64,000 nucleotides of DNA from Tyzzerella sp. An114 (GCF_002161055.1 NZ_NFLT01000006.1:124001-188000), one strand, 5' to 3'; shown: positions 36,888 through 48,685, counted from the stretch's first letter. Program-made: numbers and translations. The notes: a model not told the origin generated them from the letters alone.

Positions 36888-36916
36888 ATTATATTAAAAA
36901 TAATTGTTTTTGGCAA
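36888..36916 (-). promoter_or_regulatory. Promoter of tuf
   Basis: On the minus strand, TTGCCA (36911-36916), 17-bp spacer, TATAAT (36888-36893). Its -35 box lies inside one arm of the dyad at 36903-36936, so fusA termination and tuf initiation share sequence. Confidence 0.7.
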
Positions 36917-36936
36917 TAGTTATTGCCAAAAACAAT
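36903..36936 (-). terminator. 15-bp perfect dyad between fusA and tuf, probable fusA terminator
   Basis: Arms ATTGTTTTTGGCAAT (36903-36917) and its exact complement (36922-36936) with a 4-nt loop, followed on the minus strand by TATTTTTA. It is the only strong hairpin in the gap. Being perfectly symmetrical, it could also be a protein-binding site. Confidence 0.65.
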
Positions 36937-36952
36937 ATTCTATTATCAGTTA

Positions 36953-39046
36953 TCAGTCTTTAGCAGCTTTTCCTGCAAGAACTTTCTCCTGAATGTTCTT
37001 TGGACAAGGTTCATAGTGGTCAACTTCCATTACGTAAGTACCACGTCCCTGTGTCTTAGAACGAAGGTCTGTTGAGTATCCAAACATTTCAGCAAGTGGA
37101 ACGAATGAATGAACAACCTGTACACCACTTCTTGCTTCCATACCTTCGATACGTCCACGACGTGAGTTAATGTCACCAATAACGTCACCCATGTATTCTT
37201 CAGGAACAGAAACTGTAACCTTCATGATAGGCTCAAGAAGAACAGCGTCACCTTTCTTCATAGCTTCTTTGAATGCCATAGAACCGGCAATCTGGTAAGC
37301 TGTTTCAGATGAGTCAACTTCGTGGTAGCTTCCGTCATAAACTTCAGCTTTAACACCAAGTACAGGATATCCACCAAGGATACCACTCTGCATAGCCTGC
37401 TGTATACCTTTGTCGATAGCTGGGATATATTCTTTAGGAATAGAACCACCAACTGTGCTGTTTACGAACTCGTAGTTATGTTCAGCATCTGTACCGATAG
37501 GATAGAATCTAACTTTACAGTGACCATACTGTCCACGACCACCAGACTGACGTACGAATTTACCTTCTACGTCAACAGCTTTACGGAATGTTTCTTTATA
37601 TGAAACCTGAGGAGCACCAACGTTAGCTTCAACTTTGAACTCTCTTAAGAGACGGTCAACGATGATTTCAAGGTGGAGCTCACCCATACCAGCGATGATA
37701 GTATCACCAGTATCCTGGTTTGTATATGTTTTGAATGTTGGGTCTTCTTCTGCAAGTTTTGCAAGAGCAATACCCATTTTATCTCTACCAGCTTTTGTTT
37801 TAGGCTCGATAGCAACCTCAATAACTGGTTCTGGGAATACCATTGATTCAAGGATAACTTCGTCATCTTCAAAACAGATTGTATCACCAGTTGTAGTGAA
37901 CTTAAGACCTACAGCAGCAGCGATGTCACCAGCATAAACCTTGTCGATTTCTTCACGGTGGTTAGCATGCATCTGAAGGATACGTCCAATACGTTCTTTT
38001 TTACCCTTTGTTGAGTTGTATACATAAGAACCTGCATCACAAGTTCCTGAATAAACTCTGAAGAAAGCAAGTTTACCAACGAATGGGTCGTTCATAATCT
38101 TGAATGCAAGAGCTGAGAATGGTTCTTCATCTGATGCATGTCTTTCGATTTCTTCATTAGTATTAGGGTCGATACCCTTTATAGCAGGGATATCTGTTGG
38201 AGCTGGCATGTATTCGATAACGCCATCAAGAAGTTTCTGTACACCTTTGTTTCTGTAAGCAGAACCACAGAATACAGGAATAGCTTCACAAGCGATACAA
38301 GCTTTACGAAGAGCAGCTTTAAGTTCAGCTTCTGTGATTTCTTCTTCGTTGAAGAATTTTTCCATAAGTTCTTCATCTGTTTCACAGATAGCTTCAACCA
38401 TTTTTGCTCTGTATTCTTCAGCTTTATCCATGTAATCAGCAGGAATGTCTTCTTCATCGATTTCTGTTCCTGTTTCATTTTCATAGATGTAAGCTTTCAT
38501 TTTCATAAGGTCGATAATTCCTACGAAGTCACTTTCAGCACCGATTGGAAGTGTAACAGCGATTGGATTACATCCAAGTCTGTCAACCATCATCTGAAGT
38601 ACATTGTAGAAGTTAGCACCCATAATGTCCATTTTGTTTACAAATGCCATTCTAGGTACGTTATAGTTATCAGCCTGTCTCCAAACAGTTTCTGACTGAG
38701 GCTCAACGCCGCCCTTTGCACAGAATACACAAACAGCACCGTCAAGTACACGGAGTGAACGCTCAACTTCTACTGTGAAGTCAACGTGTCCCGGTGTATC
38801 GATAATATTAATTCTATTGTCAAGCCAATGGCAAGTTGTAGCGGCAGAAGTAATTGTTATACCTCTTTCCTGTTCCTGCTCCATCCAGTCCATTGTAGCT
38901 GTACCTTCGTGAGTATCACCGATTTTGTAGTTACGGCCTGTGTAGAAAAGAATACGTTCTGTTAATGTAGTCTTACCTGCGTCAATGTGGGCCATAATAC
39001 CAATATTTCTAGTTCTCTCAAGAGGATATTCTCTTTTTGCAGCCAC
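36953..39046 (-). CDS. fusA: Elongation factor G
   Basis: 697 residues from GTG at 39046 ([19 protein letters not shown]...), which has AAGGAGG 6-7 nt upstream and matches the usual N terminus; the frame continues upstream without family sequence. G motifs are [17 protein letters not shown] and NKMDIMGA. Domain IV has SGGRGQYGH near residue 505 and ends [31 protein letters not shown] (in part). It drives translocation on the ribosome. It is the last gene of the str operon here. Confidence 0.98.
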   Translation of the reverse strand: MAAKREYPLERTRNIGIMAHIDAGKTTLTERILFYTGRNYKIGDTHEGTATMDWMEQEQERGITITSAATTCHWLDNRINIIDTPGHVDFTVEVERSLRVLDGAVCVFCAKGGVEPQSETVWRQADNYNVPRMAFVNKMDIMGANFYNVLQMMVDRLGCNPIAVTLPIGAESDFVGIIDLMKMKAYIYENETGTEIDEEDIPADYMDKAEEYRAKMVEAICETDEELMEKFFNEEEITEAELKAALRKACIACEAIPVFCGSAYRNKGVQKLLDGVIEYMPAPTDIPAIKGIDPNTNEEIERHASDEEPFSALAFKIMNDPFVGKLAFFRVYSGTCDAGSYVYNSTKGKKERIGRILQMHANHREEIDKVYAGDIAAAVGLKFTTTGDTICFEDDEVILESMVFPEPVIEVAIEPKTKAGRDKMGIALAKLAEEDPTFKTYTNQDTGDTIIAGMGELHLEIIVDRLLREFKVEANVGAPQVSYKETFRKAVDVEGKFVRQSGGRGQYGHCKVRFYPIGTDAEHNYEFVNSTVGGSIPKEYIPAIDKGIQQAMQSGILGGYPVLGVKAEVYDGSYHEVDSSETAYQIAGSMAFKEAMKKGDAVLLEPIMKVTVSVPEEYMGDVIGDINSRRGRIEGMEARSGVQVVHSFVPLAEMFGYSTDLRSKTQGRGTYVMEVDHYEPCPKNIQEKVLAGKAAKD

Positions 39047-39199
39047 TTGTACTCCTCCTTTTTTCCATATTTCAAACGATTGTATTATCCCTTGCGGGTT
39101 CAATTTTCACACATAAATTTTTTTGAAAATCCAAATAACCAACATATGGGCGAAAACTTTAAAAGTTTCGCCCCTATAAAGATTTTAAGATTTTCAAAA

Positions 39200-39670
39200 T
39201 CACCATTTGTAATGTGAGAAAGCTTTGTTAGCTTCTGCCATTTTATGTGTTTCGTCTTTCTTCTTAACAGCACCGCCGGCGTTGTTTAAAGCATCTAAGA
39301 TTTCACCTGCTAAACGGTCAATCATAGTCTTTTCGCCACGTTTTCTGCTGTATACTGTTAACCAACGAAGACCAAGTGTACGTCTTCTTTCTGGTCTAAT
39401 TTCCATTGGTACCTGGTAAGTAGCACCACCAACACGGCGAGCTTTTACCTCAAGTACAGGCATGATGTTGTTTAAAGCTTCTTCAAAAGCCTCTAAAGCC
39501 TCTTTACCTGTTTTTTCTGATACTTTTTCGAATGCGCCGTAAACTATTTTTTCGGCAACACCTTTTTTACCGTCAAGCATTATGCTGTTGATAAGCTTTG
39601 TTACAAGCTTGCTATTGTATAATGGGTCTGGTAAAACTTCTCTTTTTGCAACATGTCCTTTTCTTGGCAC
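39200..39670 (-). CDS. rpsG: 30S ribosomal protein S7
   Basis: 156 residues from GTG at 39670, 8 nt after GGAGG, giving [26 protein letters not shown] (in part), the exact family N terminus and length. [24 protein letters not shown] and the C-terminal [11 protein letters not shown] are conserved. It nucleates the 30S head. In E. coli it represses the str operon by binding the S12-S7 gap, and the gap here is long and structured. Between rpsG and fusA a 12-bp hairpin (GGGCGAAACTTT arm) lies near 39145-39173. Confidence 0.96.
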   Translation of the reverse strand: MPRKGHVAKREVLPDPLYNSKLVTKLINSIMLDGKKGVAEKIVYGAFEKVSEKTGKEALEAFEEALNNIMPVLEVKARRVGGATYQVPMEIRPERRRTLGLRWLTVYSRKRGEKTMIDRLAGEILDALNNAGGAVKKKDETHKMAEANKAFSHYKW

Positions 39671-39832
39671 GATTCTTCCCTCCTTAATGAATAAATATAT
39701 TCTCGGTACTCGCACATACTAAATTGTGCGTACATGCCTTAATACTATATCTTAATCTATACCGGCAATCAGCAGATTGTATTGATTTGTATAAGGCATA
39801 ACCTATTTTTCAAAAATTAAATTAAATTAAAA
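39671..39832 (-). promoter_or_regulatory. Structured rpsL-rpsG intercistronic region (candidate S7-binding site)
   Basis: In the RNA, ATGCCTTATAC near the start pairs with GTATTAAGGCAT further on. A second hairpin (GTAC-GCACA...TGTGC-GAGTAC) sits just before the rpsG Shine-Dalgarno. The position matches the known S7 target of the E. coli str operon, although the sequence is not comparable by eye. Confidence 0.5.
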
Positions 39833-40255
39833 TTATTTTTTAGCTGCTTTAGGACGCTTAGCACCGTATTTAGAACGAGCCTGCATTCTCTTAGCAACAC
39901 CAGCTGTGTCGAGTGTACCTCTGATGATGTGATAACGAACACCAGGAAGGTCTTTAACTCTACCACCTCTTATAAGAACAACAGAGTGTTCCTGAAGGTT
40001 GTGTCCTTCACCTGGGATGTAAGCTGTAACTTCGATACCGTTTGAAAGACGAACTCTGGCGATTTTTCTTAAAGCTGAGTTAGGTTTCTTAGGTGTAGAA
40101 GTTTTAACTGCAGTACAAACACCACGTCTCTGTGGAGAAGAAATATCTGTTGATTTCTTCTTTAAAGAGTTGAATCCTTTCTGAAGAGCAGGAGCAGTTG
40201 ATTTTTTCTCTACTGTCTGTCTACCTTTTCTTACTAACTGATTAAATGTTGGCAT
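39833..40255 (-). CDS. rpsL: 30S ribosomal protein S12
   Basis: 140 residues. [13 protein letters not shown], then [28 protein letters not shown] (in part) and [21 protein letters not shown]. The Lys residues in KKPNSA and GGRVKDLPG, whose changes give streptomycin resistance, are wild type. It is the first gene of the str operon, with a TTGACT/TATGAT promoter about 100 bp upstream and GGAGGTG before the start. Confidence 0.97.
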   Translation of the reverse strand: MPTFNQLVRKGRQTVEKKSTAPALQKGFNSLKKKSTDISSPQRRGVCTAVKTSTPKKPNSALRKIARVRLSNGIEVTAYIPGEGHNLQEHSVVLIRGGRVKDLPGVRYHIIRGTLDTAGVAKRMQARSKYGAKRPKAAKK

Positions 40256-40358
40256 TTAATTGCACCTCCTTACAAATTAATACGTTTCTGCCATTGCATT
40301 ATCTGCAAAATATATATCTTTGAACACACTAAATAAGCCTGCTCACAGACACTCAAAA

Positions 40359-40387
40359 ATCATATCATCTAAATAATTAAAAGTCAA
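40359..40387 (-). promoter_or_regulatory. Promoter of the str operon (rpsL-rpsG-fusA)
   Basis: On the minus strand, TTGACT (40382-40387), 17-bp spacer, TATGAT (40359-40364). Confidence 0.8.
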
Positions 40388-40536
40388 GGCATTTTTCCAA
40401 AACTTAACCTTAAAAAAATGTAGAAAATTAAGGATTTTCCAAGTTTTTTTCCACAAAATTGACATAATAAAACTTTGTTTTCAAAAAAATGCAAAATGAT
40501 AAATTAAAAGAAATCAAATTTTATGGTAAAAATGAT

Positions 40537-40562
40537 AAAGGCACAGACAAATGTCTGTGCCT
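40537..40562 (-). terminator. Terminator of rpoBC
   Basis: A 10-bp stem GGCACAGACA / TGTCTGTGCC (40540-40549, 40552-40561). On the minus strand a broken T-run (TTTATCATTTTT) follows. It lies 12 bp past the rpoC stop. Confidence 0.75.
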
Positions 40563-40574
40563 AAAAATCATAAA

Positions 40575-43500
40575 TTACATTTCATCATCTTCATCATCAG
40601 AAGCATCACCAGAAGGAACAATATCAATATCACGATATCTATTCATACCTGTACCAGCTGGTATAAGCTTACCGATAATAACGTTTTCTTTAAGACCGAT
40701 AAGAGGGTCAACTTTGCCTTTGATAGCAGCTTCAGTAAGAACTCTTGTTGTCTCCTGGAATGAAGCAGCTGAAAGGAATGAGTCAGTAGCAAGAGATGCT
40801 TTTGTGATACCAAGAAGTACACGACTTCCCTTAGCAGGCTCTTTTCCTTCTTTTTCAAGAGCTTCGTTTGTATTTTCGAATGTAAGCCAGTCAACAAGGC
40901 TTCCTGGAAGGAAATCTGTGTCGCCATTTTCTTCGATTTTAACTCTCTTAAGCATCTGACGAACAATAACCTCGATATGTTTATCGTTAATCTCAACACC
41001 CTGAAGACGATAAACTCTCTGAACTTCCTGTATCATGTAATCCTGAACACCACGAAGTCCTTTAATCTTAAGAATGTCATGTGGGTTAACGCTACCTTCT
41101 GTTATTTCGTCACCGGCTTCAATACGGTCACCGTCATAAACTTTTATTCTTGAACCGTAAGGTATAAGATAATCTTTAACTTCACCTGTTTCAGGATTTG
41201 TTATAACAACCTCACGTTTTTTCTTTGTATCATTAAGTGTTACAGTACCACCAAACTCAGCGATAATAGCAAGTCCCTTAGGTTTTCTTGCTTCAAAAAG
41301 CTCCTCAACACGAGGAAGACCCTGTGTGATGTCATCTCCGGCAATACCACCAGTATGGAAAGTACGCATTGTAAGCTGTGTACCAGGCTCACCGATAGAC
41401 TGAGCAGCTATGATACCAACAGACTCACCGATACGAACTGAACGACCACTGGCCATGTTTGCACCGTAACATTTTGAACAAATACCGATTTCAGAACGAC
41501 AAGTGAGGACAGTTCTAATAAGAACTTCTTTAACTCCTGCTTTTTCAACTTTTTCAGCAAGGTCAGGAGTAATCATACTGTCTGCATGAACGATAACTTC
41601 ACCTGTTTCAGGATGAAGAATATCATTAACAGACCATCTTCCTCTAATTCTATCCTGTAATCCTTCGATAACTTCGTTACCGTCAACAATAGCTCTAACA
41701 ACAAGACCTGGAGCTTCTTTTTCGCTGTCTGCACAACAATCCCATTCACGGATAATAATATCCTGAGAAACGTCAACAAGACGACGTGTAAGATAACCAG
41801 AGTCGGCAGTTCTAAGAGCTGTGTCAGTAAGACCTTTTCTAGCACCGTGAGCAGAAATGAAATACTCAAGAACTGTAAGACCTTCACGGAAGTTAGACTT
41901 AATAGGGAGCTCGATAATACCACCAGATGGGTTAGCCATAAGACCACGCATACCGGCAAGCTGTTTAATCTGGCTGTTAGAACCACGGGCACCAGAGTTA
42001 GCCATCATGAATATGTTATTGTATTTACCAAGTCCTTTAAGAAGAGCATCTGTAATCTTATCGTTGGCAATGTTCCAAGCTTCAATTACTTTGTTATGAC
42101 GTTCTTCATCAGTCATAAGACCACGTCTAAATTTCTTTGTGATAACTTCAACTTTGTCTTCAGCTTCTTTAAGGTATTCGCCTTTTTCTTTAGGAATTTC
42201 CATATCAGAAACAGAAACTGTAAGAGCAGCTCTAGTTGAGAATTTATAACCGAGAGCTTTAATCTTATCGAGAACAACAGCAGTTTCAGTTGAACCACAT
42301 TTATTTATACATCTATTTATAATTTTACCAATTCCCTTTTTATCTACAAGGAAATCAATTTCATATCTAAATTTATCTTCTTCGTTTGTTCTATCAACAT
42401 AACCAAGGTTCTGAGGAATAGCTTCATTAAATATTATGAAACCAACAGTTGTAGGAACAATTCTTGTTTCTTTAACACCGTTAAATTCCATAGTTTTTCT
42501 AACTTTGATACGAGCATGAAGTGAAACTTCATGGTTATCATAAGCAAGAAGAGCCTCGTTTTCATCTTTAAACACTTTACCTTCACCAGGCTCACCGTCT
42601 TTAGTGAGTGTAAGATAGTACATACCTAAAATCATGTCCTGTGAAGGAACAGTAACAGGAGCACCATCAGAAGGTTTTAAAAGGTTGTTTGGTGAAAGAA
42701 GAAGGAAACGGCATTCTGCCTGTGCCTCAACAGAAAGAGGAACGTGAACAGCCATCTGGTCACCGTCGAAGTCAGCATTGTAAGCTGTACAAACGAGTGG
42801 GTGAAGTTTAATAGCTCTACCTTCAACAAGTTTAGGTTCAAATGCCTGAATACCAAGTCTGTGAAGTGTAGGTGCACGGTTAAGCATAACTGGGTGTTCT
42901 TTGATAACATCTTCTAAGACATCCCAAACTTCAGTCTGTAATCTTTCAACCATTCTTTTTGCTGATTTAATATTATGTGCAAGACCGTCTTCAACAAGTT
43001 TCTTCATAACGAAAGGCTTAAATAATTCAATAGCCATTTCTTTAGGAAGACCACACTGATAAATCTTAAGGTCAGGACCTACAACGATAACAGAACGTCC
43101 GGAGTAGTCAACACGTTTTCCGAGAAGGTTCTGACGGAAACGTCCCTGTTTACCTTTAAGCATATCTGAAAGAGATTTAAGAGGTCTGTTTCCAGGACCT
43201 GTAACAGGTCTACCACGACGACCATTATCAATAAGGGCGTCAACAGCTTCCTGAAGCATTCTCTTTTCATTTCTAACGATAATATCAGGAGCACCAAGCT
43301 CAAGAAGTCTTTTAAGACGGTTATTTCTATTTATAACACGTCTATAAAGGTCATTAAGGTCACTTGTTGCAAAACGTCCACCGTCAAGCTGTACCATAGG
43401 ACGAATGTCTGGTGGAATAACAGGGATTGCATCAAGTATCATCCATTCAGGTTTGTTATTTGAAGTTCTAAATGACTCAATAACCTCAAGTCTCTTTATA

Positions 43501-44132
43501 ATTCTAATTCTCTTCTGACCTGTTGTATCAACAAGCTGTTTTTTAAGCTCAACAGACTCTTTTTCAAGGTCAATATCCATAAGGAGCTGTTTAATAGCTT
43601 CAGCACCCATACCAACTTTGAAAGTATTACCCCATCTGTCATAAGCATCTCTGAATTCTTTTTCAGTAAGAAGCTGTTTATAAGTAAGGTCAGTATCTCC
43701 ACTGTCAAGTACAACATATGAAGCAAAGTAGAGAACTTTTTCAAGAGCTCTTGGGCTCATAGAAAGTATGAGACCCATTCTTGAAGGAATACCTTTAAAA
43801 TACCAGATATGTGACACAGGAGCTGCAAGCTCGATGTGTCCCATTCTCTCACGACGTACCTTTGACTTTGTAACTTCAACGCCACATCTGTCACAGACAA
43901 CGCCTTTGTATCTTATTCTTTTATATTTACCACAGTGACACTCCCAATCCTTGTTTGGTCCGAAAATTCTTTCACAGAAAAGACCGTCCTTTTCAGGTTT
44001 GAGTGTTCTGTAATTTATAGTTTCAGGTTTTTTAACCTCTCCTCTGGACCATTCACGGATTTTTTCAGGAGAAGCCAGACCGATTTTAATAGAATCGAAA
44101 ACTATACCCTGTTCTGTATTCTGTGTTGCCAT
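40575..44132 (-). CDS. rpoC: DNA-directed RNA polymerase subunit beta'
   Basis: 1185 residues, the compact Firmicute form. The N-terminal zinc site has [23 protein letters not shown] near residue 60. The catalytic Mg motif [12 protein letters not shown] is near 458. The second zinc site ([14 protein letters not shown] with upstream Cys) is near 890, and the trigger loop segment [19 protein letters not shown] near 920. The C terminus ends in a short acidic run ([10 protein letters not shown]). It starts 16 nt after rpoB. Confidence 0.98.
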   Translation of the reverse strand: MATQNTEQGIVFDSIKIGLASPEKIREWSRGEVKKPETINYRTLKPEKDGLFCERIFGPNKDWECHCGKYKRIRYKGVVCDRCGVEVTKSKVRRERMGHIELAAPVSHIWYFKGIPSRMGLILSMSPRALEKVLYFASYVVLDSGDTDLTYKQLLTEKEFRDAYDRWGNTFKVGMGAEAIKQLLMDIDLEKESVELKKQLVDTTGQKRIRIIKRLEVIESFRTSNNKPEWMILDAIPVIPPDIRPMVQLDGGRFATSDLNDLYRRVINRNNRLKRLLELGAPDIIVRNEKRMLQEAVDALIDNGRRGRPVTGPGNRPLKSLSDMLKGKQGRFRQNLLGKRVDYSGRSVIVVGPDLKIYQCGLPKEMAIELFKPFVMKKLVEDGLAHNIKSAKRMVERLQTEVWDVLEDVIKEHPVMLNRAPTLHRLGIQAFEPKLVEGRAIKLHPLVCTAYNADFDGDQMAVHVPLSVEAQAECRFLLLSPNNLLKPSDGAPVTVPSQDMILGMYYLTLTKDGEPGEGKVFKDENEALLAYDNHEVSLHARIKVRKTMEFNGVKETRIVPTTVGFIIFNEAIPQNLGYVDRTNEEDKFRYEIDFLVDKKGIGKIINRCINKCGSTETAVVLDKIKALGYKFSTRAALTVSVSDMEIPKEKGEYLKEAEDKVEVITKKFRRGLMTDEERHNKVIEAWNIANDKITDALLKGLGKYNNIFMMANSGARGSNSQIKQLAGMRGLMANPSGGIIELPIKSNFREGLTVLEYFISAHGARKGLTDTALRTADSGYLTRRLVDVSQDIIIREWDCCADSEKEAPGLVVRAIVDGNEVIEGLQDRIRGRWSVNDILHPETGEVIVHADSMITPDLAEKVEKAGVKEVLIRTVLTCRSEIGICSKCYGANMASGRSVRIGESVGIIAAQSIGEPGTQLTMRTFHTGGIAGDDITQGLPRVEELFEARKPKGLAIIAEFGGTVTLNDTKKKREVVITNPETGEVKDYLIPYGSRIKVYDGDRIEAGDEITEGSVNPHDILKIKGLRGVQDYMIQEVQRVYRLQGVEINDKHIEVIVRQMLKRVKIEENGDTDFLPGSLVDWLTFENTNEALEKEGKEPAKGSRVLLGITKASLATDSFLSAASFQETTRVLTEAAIKGKVDPLIGLKENVIIGKLIPAGTGMNRYRDIDIVPSGDASDDEDDEM

Positions 44133-44148
44133 GGTTCAATCTCCTTTC

Positions 44149-47100
44149 TTATTCCTCGTCAAAATCCGAAAAATCATCATCAAGACTTAAATCATCTGAT
44201 AAAACATCATCAGAATAATCGTCTTTTAAGAATGCATCATCAGACATATCATCTCCAAAGATAAAGTTTGAAATTTTTTCATCTTCATCTTCCTCAGCAC
44301 TCTGATATTTACCTTTGTAGTAATCATCGTCGTCATCGTCTCTTTCGAAACCATCGATTTTTACATTAAGATCATCAACGTCATCAATAGACTCTTTAAT
44401 TTCAACTTCTGTATTGTCGTCACGAAGAACTCTTATATCAAGAGCAAGTGACTGAAGTTCTTTAAGAAGAACTTTGAATGACTCAGGAACGCCAGGTTCA
44501 GGGATATTTTCACCCTTAACAATAGCTTCATAAGTCTTAACACGACCAACGATGTCGTCAGATTTAACAGTAAGTATTTCCTGAAGTGTGTAAGCAGCAC
44601 CATAAGCTTCAAGTGCCCAAACCTCCATCTCTCCGAAACGCTGTCCACCAAACTGTGCTTTACCACCAAGAGGCTGCTGTGTAACAAGAGAGTAAGGACC
44701 TGTTGAACGAGCATGGATTTTATCGTCAACAAGGTGGTGGAGTTTAAGGTAGTGCATGAAACCTATTGTAACTCTATTATCAAAGAATTCTCCAGTACGT
44801 CCGTCACGAAGTTTAACTTTACCATCACGGCTTAACTGAACACCTTTCCATTCTTCTCTATGGTCTCTGTTTTCCCAGAGTTCTTCATAAATATCACCGT
44901 CAAGGAGTTCTTTCCATTTTTCGGAGAACTCGTCCCAATCAAGATTTACATAATCGTTTGCCATTTCGAGAGTATCCATAATGTCAATCTCGTCAGCACC
45001 GTCAAATACAGGTGTAGCAATCTTCCAGCCAAGAGCTTTTGCAGCAAGGCTTAAGTGAGTTTCAAGGACCTGACCGATATTCATACGAGAAGGAATACCA
45101 AGTGGGTTAAGAACTATATCCAAAGGTCTACCGTTTTCAAGGAATGGCATATCCTCTTTAGGAAGAACTCTGGAGACAACACCTTTGTTACCGTGACGTC
45201 CGGCCATTTTATCACCAACAGAAATCTTACGTTTCTGAGCAATATATACACGAACAAGCTGGTTTACACCAGGTCCAATATCGTCGCCATTTTCTCTTGT
45301 AAATATTTTTACATCTACAATGATACCGCTCTCACCATGAGGAACACGGAGTGAAGTATCTCTAACTTCTCTCGCTTTCTCTCCAAAGATAGCACGGAGA
45401 AGTCTTTCTTCTGCTGTAAGTTCAGTTTCACCCTTAGGTGTAACTTTACCAACAAGAATATCGTTTGCACGAACCTCAGCACCAATACGGATAATACCTC
45501 TTTCGTCAAGGTCACGAAGTGCGTCCTCACCTACGTTAGGTATATCTCTTGTGATTTCTTCAGGTCCGAGTTTTGTATCTCTTGCTTCAGCTTCAAATTC
45601 ATTTATATGAACAGATGTGTAAACATCTTCCTGAACAAGTCTTTCACTAAGAAGAACGGCGTCCTCGTAGTTATAACCTTCCCAAGTCATGAAACCTATA
45701 AGAGGGTTTTTACCGAGAGCAAGTTCTCCGTTTGATGTAGAAGCACCATCAGCAATAATCTGACCAGCTTTTACATTATCACCAAAGTTGATAATAGGTC
45801 TCTGGTTAAGACAAGTTGACTGGTTACTTCTCTGATATTTAATAAGTTTATATTTATCTCTCTTACCTGTTTCTGTTTTAATAACGATTTCGTCGGAAGA
45901 AATTCTTTCAACAACACCGTCATTTTTAGCAATAACACAGATACCAGAGTCTTTAGCTGTTTTATATTCCATACCTGTTCCGACAATAGGTGAGTCTGTC
46001 ACTAAAAGTGGCACCGCCTGACGCTGCATGTTAGAACCCATGAGGGCACGGTTAGCGTCGTCATTTTCAAGGAAAGGAATAAGAGCAGTAGCAACTGAAA
46101 CCATCTGTTTTGGAGAAACGTCCATAAGGTTGATTTGTTTCTCGTCAACTTCTATTGTATCGTCACGGAAACGACCAGCTACTTTCTTGTGAACGAAATA
46201 TCCGTTTTCATCAAGAGGTTCATTAGCCTGTGCAACCATGAAGTTTTCTTCTTCGTCAGCTGTTACATATATAAATTCATCTGTAACACGTGGTCTTTCT
46301 CCAGAGTGGTCAACTACTCTATAAGGAGCTTCAATGAAACCATACTCATTTATTCTTGCGAATGTTGCAAGGGAGTTAATAAGACCGATGTTAGGACCTT
46401 CAGGAGTTTCGATAGGACACATTCTACCGTAGTGAGAATGGTGAACGTCACGAACTTCGAAACCAGCTCTCTCTCTTGAAAGACCACCAGGACCGAGGGC
46501 TGAAAGTCTTCTCTTATGAGTAAGCTCTGAAAGTGGGTTATTCTGGTCCATAAACTGTGAAAGCTGTGAACTTCCAAAGAACTCTTTAATAGCAGCTGTT
46601 ACAGGCTTAACATTAATAAGGTTCTGAGGAATAGCAGCATCTATATCCTGAGTAGTCATTCTTTCACGAACAACTCTCTCCATTCTTGTAAGACCAATTC
46701 TGAACTGGTTCTGTAAAAGCTCACCTACTGAACGAATACGTCTGTTTCCTAAGTGGTCGATATCGTCCACATTACCGAAACCGTAGTCAAGCTGCATAAC
46801 ATAGTTTATTGAAGCCATAATATCTTCAAGAGTAATATGTTTTGGAACAAGTTCATGCATATTTTCCTTAATAGCTTCTTTAATTTCCTGTGGATTTTCA
46901 TATTCCTCAAGAATTTTAGCAAGTACAGGATAATATACTTTTTCTTTTATATTAAGGTCTTTAGCTGTAAGACCATATTCACTTATGAAGCAATCAATAT
47001 CAACAACCTGATTTGTAAGTATTTTGATATTTCTCTCTTCACCTTCAACTGTAATATAAACGAAAGGAATACCAGTATTCTGAATATCCTCACAGTTTTC

Positions 47101-48045
47101 CATAGTAAGTTTTGTACCTGCCTCACAAACTATCTCACCTGTAAGTGGGTCGATAACATCCTCTGCAAGTTCAGCACCTGCAATACGGTTTTTAAGGGCA
47201 AGTTTTTTATTAAATTTATAACGTCCAACCTTAGCAAGGTCATAACGTTTAGGGTCAAAGAACATACCTCTTAAAAGAGTTTCTGAACTTTCTACTGTTG
47301 GTGGCTCACCTGGACGGAGTTTTTTATAAATCTCAATAAGACCTTCCTCATAAGATTTACTTACGTCCTTTTCAATAGTCGCAAGAATTTTAGGCTCTTC
47401 GCCAAAAAGTTCAACGATTTCAGAGTCTGAACCGATACCTAAAGCTCTTATAAGAACAGTAACAGGAACTTTTCTTGTACGGTCAACACGTACATAGAAA
47501 ACATCATTTGAATCTGTCTCATATTCAAGCCAAGCTCCACGGTTAGGAATAACAGTTGAAGAAAGAAGTTTCTTTCCTACTTTGTCAAAGTCTGAAGCGT
47601 AGTATATACCGGGTGAACGTACAAGCTGGCTTACAATAACACGCTCTGCACCATTTATGACAAAAGTACCTGTCTCTGTCATGAGAGGGAATTCTCCCAT
47701 AAATATTTCCTGCTCTTTAATTTCATCGAGCTCTTTGTTTATAAGTCTTGCCTTAACTTTAAGGGAAGCTGCATAAGTTGCATCTCTTTCCTTACATTCT
47801 TCAATAGAATACTTAGGCTCTGAATCCAAAGAAAAGTCGGTAAAACGAAGAATGATGTTACCGCTGAAATCAGTTATAGGGTTTATGTCGTCAAATACTT
47901 CTGAAAGACCTTCCTCTAAAAACCACTTGTAACTTTCTTTCTGAACTTCAATAAGGTTTGGCATTTCAAGAACTTCATTTATTCTTGAGTAGCTTTTCCT
48001 TGCTCCGTCACCGTACTGGACAGAGTGAATTCTGTTTTTTTCCAT
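44149..48045 (-). CDS. rpoB: DNA-directed RNA polymerase subunit beta
   Basis: 1298 residues from the ATG at 48045, preceded by GAGGGGTGA; the 5-codon longer frame starts at TTG and overlaps that site. The rifampicin region [34 protein letters not shown] (in part) looks wild type. [15 protein letters not shown] and [24 protein letters not shown] are conserved active-site parts. The last ~70 residues form an Asp/Glu-rich tail (runs such as DDDDDD and [15 protein letters not shown]) beyond the conserved core. No rplJ-rplL genes lie upstream; rpoB begins its own unit here. Confidence 0.98.
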   Translation of the reverse strand: MEKNRIHSVQYGDGARKSYSRINEVLEMPNLIEVQKESYKWFLEEGLSEVFDDINPITDFSGNIILRFTDFSLDSEPKYSIEECKERDATYAASLKVKARLINKELDEIKEQEIFMGEFPLMTETGTFVINGAERVIVSQLVRSPGIYYASDFDKVGKKLLSSTVIPNRGAWLEYETDSNDVFYVRVDRTRKVPVTVLIRALGIGSDSEIVELFGEEPKILATIEKDVSKSYEEGLIEIYKKLRPGEPPTVESSETLLRGMFFDPKRYDLAKVGRYKFNKKLALKNRIAGAELAEDVIDPLTGEIVCEAGTKLTMENCEDIQNTGIPFVYITVEGEERNIKILTNQVVDIDCFISEYGLTAKDLNIKEKVYYPVLAKILEEYENPQEIKEAIKENMHELVPKHITLEDIMASINYVMQLDYGFGNVDDIDHLGNRRIRSVGELLQNQFRIGLTRMERVVRERMTTQDIDAAIPQNLINVKPVTAAIKEFFGSSQLSQFMDQNNPLSELTHKRRLSALGPGGLSRERAGFEVRDVHHSHYGRMCPIETPEGPNIGLINSLATFARINEYGFIEAPYRVVDHSGERPRVTDEFIYVTADEEENFMVAQANEPLDENGYFVHKKVAGRFRDDTIEVDEKQINLMDVSPKQMVSVATALIPFLENDDANRALMGSNMQRQAVPLLVTDSPIVGTGMEYKTAKDSGICVIAKNDGVVERISSDEIVIKTETGKRDKYKLIKYQRSNQSTCLNQRPIINFGDNVKAGQIIADGASTSNGELALGKNPLIGFMTWEGYNYEDAVLLSERLVQEDVYTSVHINEFEAEARDTKLGPEEITRDIPNVGEDALRDLDERGIIRIGAEVRANDILVGKVTPKGETELTAEERLLRAIFGEKAREVRDTSLRVPHGESGIIVDVKIFTRENGDDIGPGVNQLVRVYIAQKRKISVGDKMAGRHGNKGVVSRVLPKEDMPFLENGRPLDIVLNPLGIPSRMNIGQVLETHLSLAAKALGWKIATPVFDGADEIDIMDTLEMANDYVNLDWDEFSEKWKELLDGDIYEELWENRDHREEWKGVQLSRDGKVKLRDGRTGEFFDNRVTIGFMHYLKLHHLVDDKIHARSTGPYSLVTQQPLGGKAQFGGQRFGEMEVWALEAYGAAYTLQEILTVKSDDIVGRVKTYEAIVKGENIPEPGVPESFKVLLKELQSLALDIRVLRDDNTEVEIKESIDDVDDLNVKIDGFERDDDDDDYYKGKYQSAEEDEDEKISNFIFGDDMSDDAFLKDDYSDDVLSDDLSLDDDFSDFDEE

Positions 48046-48383
48046 AAAGTCACCCCTCAAAAAATTTAAAAACTATCTTAACGTAAAAAAATTAGAGCTG
48101 CCTAAACAAAGCTAGACCTTTGAACAAACTGTCTTTAATCAACAGCCTGAAACAAAAGCCGCAAAATTTAAGAAATTCTAATGAAATTTTACTTTTCTTA
48201 CAAAAAAGAAAAGATACTGTGTAAAATTACAAAATAATCACCAAAAGGCAATTTATATTAGTTACAATTTTTTAATGTATTTTACAACACATAAATTTTA
48301 ACCAAAAATATATGTTGAAATATAATTTGCATTGTGCTATAATAAATCCAAAGCAATGTAATGTTTGTATCATAGCGTTATGT
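48046..48383 (-). promoter_or_regulatory. Long 5' leader of rpoBC
   Basis: About 340 nt between the predicted start of transcription and the rpoB start codon. It has no gene and contains a hairpin with arms CTTTTCTT and AAGAAAAG (48192-48199, 48206-48213). Very AT-rich. Length and position would allow post-transcriptional control, but no known motif is visible. Confidence 0.5.
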
Positions 48384-48428
48384 TTCATAATTTTAGCATA
48401 TCAAGACCTTTTTGTCAAGGTCTTTTTG
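48350..48428 (+). ncRNA. Candidate ~80-nt plus-strand RNA opposite the rpoBC promoter
   Basis: A plus-strand promoter match (TTGAAA at 48315-48320, 17-bp spacer, TATAAT at 48338-48343) faces into the region. About 60 nt later a terminator-like hairpin follows: AAGACCTT / AAGGTCTT (48403-48410, 48417-48424) and then TTTGTTTT. Nothing else on this strand explains either signal. The transcript would be antisense to the start of the rpoBC leader and cross its promoter. Such promoter matches can arise by chance in AT-rich DNA, so confidence is low. Confidence 0.35.
48390..48418 (-). promoter_or_regulatory. Promoter of rpoBC
   Basis: On the minus strand, TTGACA (48413-48418), 17-bp spacer, TAAAAT (48390-48395). 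The -35 box overlaps the loop and arm of the plus-strand hairpin at 48403-48424. Confidence 0.72.
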
Positions 48429-48512
48429 TTTTGCCCTTTTTTAAAAAAGCCTTTAAATACAAGCCTTCCCCCTTATTTAATTATTTCAATATAATTTTTG
48501 GAAATTTTTTTC

Positions 48513-48556
48513 AAAAACAATAAATGCTTTTTAAAGCATTGCCCTAAAAAGCATTT
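48513..48556 (-). terminator. Probable terminator of the CD1247-like gene
   Basis: An 11-bp stem AAATGCTTTTT / AAAAAGCATTT (48522-48532, 48546-48556), followed on the minus strand by ATTGTTTTTG. An alternative inner hairpin uses 48523-48540. It lies 130 bp past the gene. Confidence 0.5.
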
Positions 48557-48685
48557 TATAAACATATTTTCAAAAAATACACAATAGTTATAATATTTTT
48601 ACACCAAAATTTTTGCTAAAAATACAACAAAAAAATTTTCAAAAAATTGCAATTTCGTCACTTTTTATTTACATATATTTACAAA

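Larger units (their letters stand above)
40256..40574. other. rpoC-rpsL intergenic region
   Basis: 319 bp with no gene. It holds the rpoC terminator (40537-40562), the str-operon promoter (40359-40387) and a ~100-nt rpsL leader with weak repeats of GCA/GCAG. The segment 40388-40536 is AT-rich with nothing else I can support. Confidence 0.6.
48046..48685. other. Gene-free region upstream of rpoB
   Basis: 640 bp without a protein gene. In order it holds the rpoBC leader, an opposing plus-strand promoter with hairpin (48315-48428), the rpoBC promoter (48390-48418) and the probable terminator of the CD1247-like gene (48513-48556). The remaining sequence to 48685 is A/T homopolymer-rich with nothing recognisable. 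Confidence 0.6.

Noticed and set aside
46837-47274. Plus-strand open frame inside rpoB
   Set aside because: Antisense shadow of a conserved gene; Phe/Cys/Asn-rich nonsense composition.
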